A DNA stretch of 9,646 nucleotides. Origin: JAKPQD01 sp029572965. GTDB lineage: Bacteria; Bacteroidota; Bacteroidia; Bacteroidales; DTGW01. Below are positions 1 to 5,762 of the stretch, piece after piece (the stretch's first letter is position 1; every line of letters starts with the position of its first letter). The notes below the pieces were generated by a model that did not search any database, was not told where the DNA came from, and saw nothing but the letters and a program-made list of their open reading frames with translations. Location of the stretch: assembly GCA_035374585.1 (NCBI GenBank), contig DAOSPF010000096.1, positions 1 through 9,646 of the forward strand, read 5' to 3'. Both the position numbers and the translations under genes were made by a program.

Positions 1-1
1 A

Positions 2-1075
2 TTAATAACTAAAAACTACAGAATTTGGGAAGCTTGCAGTGCCAAAGCTAAATAGCTTTTCGCCTTTGGCGTTGTACCCAATTGCCATAGAATTGGCATC
101 GTCTAAGCAAATGATGTTGCCGGTTTTTGGGTCAACATCCATGCCAAAAAACATATGATCAACTAGTTTTGCTGTAGGTAGTTCTGTAGCTGTGATTGCC
201 ATAGCATAAAGTCCATCATTGAGATAATAAATTATACTACCATCTTTATTTGCTGCTATACAATTTACCTCAGATGCGTACATTGTTTTTAAAGGGAAGT
301 TATTTACCACTTTTGTCGATAAGTTTATTTTGCTAATACCCGAATTAGTATAAGTCAAAGGTGAATAGTTATTTTTATCCGCTACTCCTTTACAATATGC
401 CCAAATATTATTGTCTTTATCAGTTACCAAGTCAATTGGAACAGAAGCAACTTCAAATGTATTGGTAATTTTAAAGGTAGACGGATCTATTTCAATTACA
501 GTATTTCCATCATTATCCCATCCACCCGCAATAGCTGCGTAAACTTTTGAATTTACTACTATCAATTTTTCAGGACCTGTTTCAACGTCTAATGAATCGC
601 TTTTTGTAAGCGTCTTTAAATCAATACTATAGATATAATTATTTTCATAATTTTTCCCTTTACCGTTGGATATATAAACAGTATTTTCATTAGCTCTAAC
701 TACGTTTCGAGGATAAGAGAATCCTCCAATGTTTTTAATTACCTTGAAATTTCGCATATTTACTACGGTCACCTTTTGCGAGTTGTTAACTACAATAAAG
801 CCTAAAGTGTCCACAATTTCAAATGCTTGTACTACGTCGCCCACAGGAAGTCCATTAGCACTATTATAAAGGTTTTTTACAGTCTTGGCAGGGTCGCTGT
901 TGTAAAAAGTAATATCGCCATTGGCACTGCCAAAGTTTCCTTCGCATACTACAAACATCCCTTTCAGGTTGTTGGCCGTGATGTCCGGGGTGTCTTCTGA
1001 TTTTTCGCAAGAAGTCAACAATAAAGCTACACTGCTAAGTGCTAAAAGTGAGATTTTCAAAAAGTTACGTTTCAT
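2..1075 (-). CDS. btuG: BtuG-like surface lipoprotein (DUF5074/YncE-like beta-propeller), vitamin B12 capture
   Basis: This is a complete 357-residue lipoprotein whose TAA stop lies at the window edge. Residues 1-22 form a lipoprotein signal peptide ending in the lipobox LTSC, with Cys23 as the predicted lipidation site. The following EKSED is acidic and contains a lysine, as in surface-export signals of Bacteroidota lipoproteins. The rest looks like a beta-propeller of the DUF5074/YncE type: a characteristic start VVCEGNFGSANGDITFYNSD (residues 42-61), then repeated short strand-rich units such as VTVVNMRNFKV, IYSIDLKTLTK, VIEIDPSTFKI and ISKINLSTKVV. In gut Bacteroides, BtuG proteins of this architecture sit next to BtuB, are surface exposed and bind cobalamin extremely tightly. 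The function here is inferred from that family and from the position 34 bases downstream of a btuB-type receptor under a cobalamin riboswitch. The start is ATG at 1075 and no Shine-Dalgarno is visible, as usual in the phylum. Other YncE-like propellers exist, so the exact ligand rests mainly on context. Confidence 0.85.
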   Translation of the reverse strand: MKRNFLKISLLALSSVALLLTSCEKSEDTPDITANNLKGMFVVCEGNFGSANGDITFYNSDPAKTVKNLYNSANGLPVGDVVQAFEIVDTLGFIVVNNSQKVTVVNMRNFKVIKNIGGFSYPRNVVRANENTVYISNGKGKNYENNYIYSIDLKTLTKSDSLDVETGPEKLIVVNSKVYAAIAGGWDNDGNTVIEIDPSTFKITNTFEVASVPIDLVTDKDNNIWAYCKGVADKNNYSPLTYTNSGISKINLSTKVVNNFPLKTMYASEVNCIAANKDGSIIYYLNDGLYAMAITATELPTAKLVDHMFFGMDVDPKTGNIICLDDANSMAIGYNAKGEKLFSFGTASFPNSVVFSY

Positions 1076-1109
1076 AATATTAAAAGTTTATAATGATTAA
1101 TAATACTTT

Positions 1110-3026
1110 TCAAAACATATAATTCAATTTTACAGACCAATACCTCCCCGGCATTGGATAAAGCCTGATGAGCTCATAAGCTTTGTTGGTCAGGTTATAA
1201 GCGGCGAACAGCAGTCCTATTTTTCCTTTGCCTAAGGATTGCTTTATTCCAATTTGTGCATCTATCGTTTGATAAGGCTTTAGTAAAGCATTATCGTCAT
1301 AAAAACGGTCGGCTGTAAAGTGGTGCCACAAAGTGAATTCCAGAAACCCAACATTGAACTGGTTTTTCCAGGTGGTGATAATCCTGGGCGAGTAAATCAT
1401 TGGCTTTTCCTGGTTGTCAACTTCAGTCTTGAATAACGCCCTGTTTAAAGTAACCATCAGCTCTGATTGGTATTGCCATTGCGGTTTCTGGAGGTTAAAC
1501 ATAATTTTGGTCTCAGCTCCATAAGAATGCACTTGCTGGTAGTTTTTGGCTTCCCAATAAGCCCCGGCAGGGCGCCAGACAATCATATCTTTCACTTGCG
1601 ACCAATACAGGCTAATGTCTGCCGACAATCTGGAAGCATTACTTTTCCAAAAGGTAGCTAATGTGCCCAATTCTGCCGAATAGCCATTTTCGGCTTTCAG
1701 GTTGATATTGCCGCCAGGCATCCAGTAACGGTCGTTGAACGTGGGTTTGCGGAACTTCTTAGAAGCATTTGCCCTGACAGTCCATGTGTCGGGGATTATT
1801 TTAACCGCTGCACCCACCGAAGGCAACAAATCCGAATGAAAGTCGCTGTTCCATTCTTTGCGAAGCGCTGCTTGCCACGAAAACTGTTTATTGTCATATT
1901 TAATGCCGACAAAAGAAGCCAGTTCCTTTTCTTCTTTGGTGTTTCCATAGGCTGAAACGTCTGCAGAGATAAGAGCCCCGATAGAACCTGCATCAACAGA
2001 CAAATGCGGTGTTATGTAATATCTAAAATTAACATCGCCATACCATTGAACGGCTTGGATGCGCGAATCAATGCTGTTGACTGTGGCTTGTGCCGAAGCT
2101 TTTTGCCAATAATGTTGTTCGTCGTCAAAACGGGCAGCTTTCACTTGCAATCCCCAGTTTTCGCCATGCAGTTTGTAGGCTGCAAAAAGCTTTAAAGTGG
2201 AGTCTTTCTGGTATTCATAAGCTGTAGAACCTATATGCGAAGGGATGTTATACGCTTTAACCTGGTACCAAAAGCCAACTTCAAGGGTTGATGTTGGCGA
2301 AAGCCTGAACGCAGCGTTTTGTATCGTTCCTATATCGTGCCAGTCGCCATCGGTCTGGGTTCGCTGATACTGGTTGATGTAATCGTAATATTTGAATTCA
2401 TTTTTAGAAGCTGCACCCCAACAATTCAATTGCCAAGCAGCTTTGCCATTTCCTACTTTGCAGAAAATGCTTCCATCAATGGTTTTCAATGATTGATAGC
2501 CTATATGAGCTGACCCGCTTAGTGTTTCGGAAGGCGTTAAATTGTTGTCGAGATTTACAGCACCACCAAAAGTGCCGCTTCCGTAAACAGCTCCTGAAGC
2601 TCCATATACTACTGATACACGGTCAAATCCGCTGGCCGGAACCATAGAAAAGTCGCAAGCCCCGGCTGTAACTGAGTTGATAGGAAAACCGTTCCAGTTG
2701 ACTTGTACCTGGCTGGCAGATGAGCCCCTCAGGGTAATGTTGGCAAGGCCTCCGCCTGCACCGTAAGCTTTAACATTAAGCGCTGAGTTGCTTGTCAATA
2801 AACGGGTAATGGATTCGCCAGCAAAATCAGTAGTTTTATTTCTGGTGTAAACCTCTGTTTTAATATCGTTTCCAAAATACTGGCTGCGGGTAGCAGTAAC
2901 AACAACATCGGGGACTTCGATAATAGTGTCGTTCCCTGATTGAGCTACAGCTATGTCATTGCCAATAATCGTAAGCAATATTGGCAAGCCAATAATTTGG
3001 GAAAAGAATAAAGCCTTTAAATGCAT
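1110..3026 (-). CDS. btuB: TonB-dependent outer-membrane cobalamin receptor, BtuB-type
   Basis: This is a 638-residue outer-membrane receptor that should import cobalamin or other corrinoids into the periplasm using TonB-ExbBD energy. A signal peptide covers about residues 1-28, with likely cleavage after AVA. A TonB-box-like segment EVPDVVVTATR lies at residues 37-47. The plug domain follows to about residue 160 and carries the hallmark ITLRGSSASQVQVNWNGFPI near residues 97-116 and the VVYGASGAVYGSGTFGGAV stretch near 139-157. The remainder is rich in alternating aromatic strands typical of a 22-stranded barrel and ends in the phenylalanine of KLNYMF, the usual signal for outer-membrane insertion. 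Length fits BtuB (about 600 residues). I chose ATG at 3026; an in-frame TTG at 3035 would add three residues but is less likely. The cobalamin riboswitch upstream makes B12 the likely substrate. The BtuG-like gene follows after 34 bases, so the two are probably co-transcribed. Confidence 0.93.
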   Translation of the reverse strand: MHLKALFFSQIIGLPILLTIIGNDIAVAQSGNDTIIEVPDVVVTATRSQYFGNDIKTEVYTRNKTTDFAGESITRLLTSNSALNVKAYGAGGGLANITLRGSSASQVQVNWNGFPINSVTAGACDFSMVPASGFDRVSVVYGASGAVYGSGTFGGAVNLDNNLTPSETLSGSAHIGYQSLKTIDGSIFCKVGNGKAAWQLNCWGAASKNEFKYYDYINQYQRTQTDGDWHDIGTIQNAAFRLSPTSTLEVGFWYQVKAYNIPSHIGSTAYEYQKDSTLKLFAAYKLHGENWGLQVKAARFDDEQHYWQKASAQATVNSIDSRIQAVQWYGDVNFRYYITPHLSVDAGSIGALISADVSAYGNTKEEKELASFVGIKYDNKQFSWQAALRKEWNSDFHSDLLPSVGAAVKIIPDTWTVRANASKKFRKPTFNDRYWMPGGNINLKAENGYSAELGTLATFWKSNASRLSADISLYWSQVKDMIVWRPAGAYWEAKNYQQVHSYGAETKIMFNLQKPQWQYQSELMVTLNRALFKTEVDNQEKPMIYSPRIITTWKNQFNVGFLEFTLWHHFTADRFYDDNALLKPYQTIDAQIGIKQSLGKGKIGLLFAAYNLTNKAYELIRLYPMPGRYWSVKLNYMF

Positions 3027-3136
3027 TGTTACCAAATAATTTTAATCAAAACTATTCGTAACTTTAACAAAAACAAGAGGATAGATACACCAAGGATGTC
3101 CTATTCTTTGCTTTTCTCCCGAAAGCTACGAATTAC

Positions 3137-3358
3137 ATTGCAGGCAGGTCTTCTGGCTTTCCCGATTTTCAACACCTTCCCGCTATGCATAGGCATAACA
3201 GTGGTTTTTTGGTTGAAAATACAATACCGAAAATCGGTATCGGGATTACAGCTACGGGGATAGCTCCTGACTTCCTGCTTTCGCATTGCTACGGCAGCAG
3301 GTCACAGGATTCCCATTTAATCCTTTGTTCCGACTGAACCGGAACCGGAACCAGCAAT
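3137..3358 (-). promoter_or_regulatory. Cobalamin (adenosylcobalamin-family) riboswitch
   Basis: Read on the minus strand, all conserved blocks of the cobalamin aptamer appear in order: AAATGGGAATCCTGTGA, GCTATCCCCGTAGCTGTAA, CCACTG followed by a small hairpin and GCGGGAAGGTG, and finally the B12 box AAAGCCAGAAGACCTGCC at about 3143-3160. The closing P1 stem can be formed by GCAAT (plus-strand 3354-3358) with ATTGC (3137-3141). A variable-arm hairpin is visible at about 3224-3240, where ATACCG and CGGTAT flank a short loop. The aptamer ends about 110 bases before the btuB start, leaving room for an expression platform. By analogy with the family, cobalamin binding should shut down expression of the receptor and lipoprotein genes. 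Neither a convincing terminator nor a sequestered ribosome site is obvious to the eye, so the mechanism of control is open. Confidence 0.96.
3336..3352. repeat. GAACCG hexanucleotide repeat inside the riboswitch
   Basis: The plus strand reads GAACCGGAACCGGAACC, nearly three copies of a six-base unit, near the 5' end of the riboswitch transcript. On the RNA strand this gives repeated GGTTCC words, either of which can pair with the following GGAAC to make the aptamer's P2 stem. Copy number could therefore change by slippage without destroying the fold. Confidence 0.7.
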
Positions 3359-3592
3359 TTTTTGCAAATGAAGAAAATTTTTTTTAAATTAAAAACATTG
3401 ATGCCTGAAAAAATATGAAACACACTGACTTTCTTTATTTTATCAGGTTCTTAAAAATTTAGAAAGAACTGTTTCATTTTAAGCCAAATTTAATATTAGA
3501 ATATATTTAATCGATTAATAAGTTGTAATTCAGTAATTTAATAAATCGCATTAAACATTTTCAAAATCGGCTTGTCCGTTTATAACGAGAGG
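3359..3592. other. AT-rich spacer upstream of the riboswitch, no gene seen
   Basis: No reading frame with coding character was found on either strand. The stretch should contain the promoter of the btuB transcript, since the riboswitch begins at 3358. The minus strand has TTCATTTG just ahead of the aptamer, which resembles the phylum's TAnnTTTG element with one mismatch, but no clear upstream TTTG partner. ATGAAAC (3415-3421) and GTTTCAT (3471-3477) form an inverted pair of uncertain meaning. Confidence 0.5.
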
Positions 3593-3626
3593 TTTAACCC
3601 AACTAAATCTATAGTTCGGCAAAATA
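3593..3626. repeat. Short hairpin repeat, copy 1
   Basis: This copy begins with TTTAACCCAACTAAATC, which recurs exactly at 9177-9193. Here CCCAACT (3598-3604) can pair with AGTTCGG (3613-3619) with one mismatch, giving a small stem-loop followed by GCAAAATA. Two related copies in under 10 kb, both in spacers and both hairpin-forming, suggest a dispersed palindromic repeat family. Confidence 0.5.
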
Positions 3627-3639
3627 TTACCTCCTAATG

Positions 3640-3764
3640 CACTGTCGTTTAGTTTAGACTCTGACAGGTGCTGCGAACGGTGTCAGGTCAGATGTGAAAC
3701 TAACCCGAAAGCGTCTTTCTGACCTGTCGGCGTATTTTTTAAGTACTTAACTAAACGACATGGT
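3640..3764. mobile_element. MITE-like element with inverted ends and 9-bp flanking direct repeats
   Basis: Two 12-base perfect inverted repeats, TGTCGTTTAGTT (3643-3654) and AACTAAACGACA (3749-3760), bound a short non-coding segment. A second inner inverted pair, GACAGGT (3663-3669) and ACCTGTC (3722-3728), lies between them, and CAGGTCAG near 3684-3691 also matches CTGACCTG at 3719-3726. The block is flanked by the direct repeat CTCCTAATG at 3631-3639 and 3765-3773, which looks like a target-site duplication. Three to four unpaired bases lie between each terminal repeat and its flank. Together these features fit a non-autonomous miniature transposon; no transposase is present, so mobility would depend on one elsewhere in the genome. 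The right flank is immediately next to the stop of the decayed gene described below. Confidence 0.65.
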
Positions 3765-3774
3765 CTCCTAATGA

Positions 3775-4004
3775 TTAAATTGGGATAAAGGCTTCATTTT
3801 GTAACAATATTGACTTTTTGGGTACAAAAAACTCAACCAAAAACTTTTCTCCTTTGTGTTTCTCGGGATTTGTTCCAAAATAAGGTTTGTCATCTGGCGC
3901 ATAGCCACTTTTACGTAGCCATTGACCATACACCATTCACATGCTGCTTGAAAATCCTGTGTTTTTTCTGAAGATTTTTTATTTATTTGAGCAAAGGCGT
4001 TTTT
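3775..4004 (-). pseudogene. Decayed C-terminal fragment, GyrI-like / AraC effector-binding domain (tentative)
   Basis: On the minus strand one frame reads QDFQAACEW and stops resembling a protein family at about 3933. Moving to the next frame there continues as VYGQWLRKSGYAPDDKPYF, then a stretch ending in KGEKFLVEFFVPKK, and TAA at 3775-3777. The join resembles the C-terminal part of GyrI-like effector-binding domains (as in Rob or SbmC), which carry an IYGEWLPxSGYxPDDxPxFE-like motif and end in a V-x-I-x-V-P strand. A single missing base near 3933 explains the switch. No N-terminal half or start codon is seen: the readable part begins near 4004 and runs into the citrate synthase promoter region. 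I take it as a relic truncated at its 5' end and carrying a -1 frameshift. The family assignment is from memory of motifs and is tentative; a sequencing error could account for the shift but not for the missing half. Confidence 0.5.
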
Positions 4005-4017
4005 TGGATTATCTTTG
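3986..4017 (+). promoter_or_regulatory. Candidate Bacteroidota-type promoter for citrate synthase
   Basis: TTTG at 3986-3989 and TATCTTTG at 4010-4017 match the phylum's -33 TTTG and -7 TAnnTTTG elements exactly, with a 20-base spacer. Transcription would begin near 4024, giving a leader of about 70 bases before the ATG at 4094. The site lies inside or at the edge of the decayed minus-strand gene. Confidence 0.55.
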
Positions 4018-4093
4018 GTGTAGTTATTGTTGAAGATTAAACAAATAGATATTTCAGGCGTTATAATAAAAATAACATTCAAAACAAAGTAAT

Positions 4094-5461
4094 ATGAAGC
4101 AATCAACAGTGCCACCAATTGTAAAACACCTTTCGGAATCGGTAGTAAAAGCCTCAAAAATTGACCCAGGCTTATTTGAAAAATATAGTGTAAAACGAGG
4201 GCTTCGCAATGCCGACCATTCGGGGGTATTGGTAGGGCTTACTAATGTTGGGGACGTTGTTGGTTACCAAAAAGTTGGTGATACACTCGAACCTATTGAT
4301 GGAAAGCTTATCTATCGAGGTATCAATGTTGAAGCATTGGTTCAGGGCGCTATAGACCAAAACCGTCACGGATTTGACGAGGTTGTATATTTGCTCCTTT
4401 CGGGGAAGTTGCCCAACCAACAAGAATTGGAAGAGTTTATGCAATATATGGGCAAACTGCGCGACCTGCCCGACGACTTTACCAATAACACCATCTTGGC
4501 CAACAAAGGCCAAAACGTAATGAACATGTTGGCTCGTACTGTATTGGGTTTGTACAATCTGGATAAAAATGCAGAAGATACTTCGCCAGAAAACCTGGTA
4601 AACCAGTCGCTTAACCTGATAGCCAAATTTCCTACCATTATTGCTTATTCGTATCATGCTTTGCGGCATTTTTATCAGCACAAGACACTTTCTATACGTC
4701 ACCCAAATCCAAACCTCAGCACTGCAGAAAACTTTTTGCTGATGATGAAAGGAGAAGGGAAATATTCAAAGCTTGAAGCTGATATACTTGACCTTGCTTT
4801 GATATTGCATGCCGACCATGGCGGAGGAAACAACTCAACTTTTACTATTCGTGTAACCAGCTCAACAGGGACCGATACTTACTCGGCAGTAGCTTCTGCC
4901 ATAGCTTCATTGAAGGGGCCATTGCACGGAGGCGCAAACCACGAAGTATTGGGCATGATGGAAAACATTAAAGAGAATGTTAAACATTGGGATAACCCGA
5001 AAGAAGTTTCTGATTACCTTGTAAAAATGCTTAATAAACAAGCATACGACCGTTCGGGTAAGATTTATGGTATCGGCCATGCAGTATATACCATCTCTGA
5101 CCCTCGTGCTGTATTGTTGAAAAAACAAGCTCGCGAGCTGGCTAAAGAAAAAGGCCGTTTGGAAGAGTTTGAGCTTTATGAGTCGATAGAACATCTTGCG
5201 CCTCAAATTTTCTATGAATTTAAGGGCGACAAAGTGGCTAAGCGAGTGTGTGCCAATGTTGACTTTTACTCAGGCTTTGTATATAACTGTATTGGCATAA
5301 AAGAGCCGTTATATACCCCGTTGTTTGCTATGTCGCGTATAGCAGGCTGGTGTGCTCACCGTCTTGAAGAGCTTACTTTTGATGCCAAACGTATTATCCG
5401 TCCGGCTTATAAGAATGTTTATCCTGAACAAAGTTATATTCAGCTGAAAGACAGGGAATAG
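4094..5461 (+). CDS. gltA: Citrate synthase
   Basis: This 455-residue cytosolic enzyme condenses acetyl-CoA and oxaloacetate to citrate at the entry to the TCA cycle. The catalytic triad is visible: His278 in GPLHGGANHEV, His329 in YGIGHAVY, and Asp390 in CANVDFYSG. The oxaloacetate-side region carries HADHGGGNNSTFTIR (about 239-253), and ARG-rich CAHRLEE lies near 420-426. The N-terminal GLRNADHSGVLVGLT (36-50) and the HGGGNNSTF variant are characteristic of the citrate/2-methylcitrate synthase branch found in Bacteroides and Clostridia rather than the E. coli GltA form. A propionyl-CoA-using methylcitrate synthase cannot be excluded, but no prp genes are nearby. The start is ATG at 4094, preceded by an A-rich leader without Shine-Dalgarno. 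The gene stands alone, converging with the kinase gene across a 300-base spacer. Confidence 0.93.
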   Translation: MKQSTVPPIVKHLSESVVKASKIDPGLFEKYSVKRGLRNADHSGVLVGLTNVGDVVGYQKVGDTLEPIDGKLIYRGINVEALVQGAIDQNRHGFDEVVYLLLSGKLPNQQELEEFMQYMGKLRDLPDDFTNNTILANKGQNVMNMLARTVLGLYNLDKNAEDTSPENLVNQSLNLIAKFPTIIAYSYHALRHFYQHKTLSIRHPNPNLSTAENFLLMMKGEGKYSKLEADILDLALILHADHGGGNNSTFTIRVTSSTGTDTYSAVASAIASLKGPLHGGANHEVLGMMENIKENVKHWDNPKEVSDYLVKMLNKQAYDRSGKIYGIGHAVYTISDPRAVLLKKQARELAKEKGRLEEFELYESIEHLAPQIFYEFKGDKVAKRVCANVDFYSGFVYNCIGIKEPLYTPLFAMSRIAGWCAHRLEELTFDAKRIIRPAYKNVYPEQSYIQLKDRE

Positions 5462-5474
5462 TAAAATACTGTTT

Positions 5475-5491
5475 GAGTTTTTTTAAAACTC
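5475..5491 (+). terminator. Weak hairpin after citrate synthase
   Basis: GAGTTTT and AAAACTC form a perfect 7-bp stem around a three-T loop, starting 14 bases after the citrate synthase stop. It is AT-rich and not followed by a clear T tract, so it is only a possible terminator. The larger palindrome further on may do this job instead. Confidence 0.35.
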
Positions 5492-5498
5492 TCTCCAA

Positions 5499-5652
5499 GA
5501 GGCAGTGTAAAAAGAAATATTAACCGCAAAGTTCACGAAGAAAGAATAAAGTACGCAAAGTTTTAAATGTTGATTATTAATACTTTGCGTGCTTTGCGGA
5601 AAAACTTAGCGACCTTTGCGGTTAGCTTTTTTTGACCTTTTTACACACTCTC
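5499..5652. mobile_element. 154-bp palindromic MITE-like element with CGCAAAG sub-repeats
   Basis: The ends are imperfect inverted repeats: GAGGCAGTGTAAAAAG (5499-5514) against CTTTTTACACACTCTC (5637-5652), 13 of 16 matching. Inside, TTAACCGCAAAG (5520-5531) faces CTTTGCGGTTA (5614-5624), and ACGCAAAGT (5553-5561) faces ACTTTGCGT (5582-5590). The whole can fold into one long interrupted hairpin about an AT-rich centre near 5570. CGCAAAG-rich palindromes are a recurring type of intergenic repeat in Bacteroidota genomes. There is no coding capacity and no clear target-site duplication. Lying between two converging genes, it may also act as a two-way terminator. Confidence 0.65.
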
Positions 5653-5762
5653 AAATATGATAATATTGTTGGCCTGATGAATCCATCTATCGTTCATAAG
5701 ATTGCTCCTTTTAATTTTGATTGGGCAACCATAAGTGTTTTTATTTGGTAAGCTTCATGTTA

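Noticed and set aside
3040..3110. Possible intrinsic terminator between riboswitch and btuB
   Set aside because: The minus strand has a T-rich run after TATCCTC, but the only stem (AGGA with TCCT) is about four pairs with mismatches, too weak to call.
3021..3286. Open frames of 61-80 residues on both strands across the riboswitch
   Set aside because: They coincide with conserved structural RNA blocks of the cobalamin aptamer and have no protein-family resemblance.
3661..3730. CRISPR-like or tandem repeat based on repeated GACAGGT / GTCAGGTCAG words
   Set aside because: The copies are inverted rather than direct, unevenly spaced and lie within the MITE-like element, so they are explained as its internal palindromes.
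3768..4157. A 129-residue open frame on the minus strand overlapping the start of citrate synthase
   Set aside because: Its N-terminal third is antisense to the citrate synthase coding sequence and reads as a chance hydrophobic stretch; only a middle piece resembles a protein family, and that resemblance moves to another frame at about 3933. It is treated as part of a decayed gene, not an intact one.
4172..5206. Open frames of 90-176 residues antisense to citrate synthase
   Set aside because: Citrate synthase is clearly coding here with its catalytic triad intact; the antisense frames show no domain signature.
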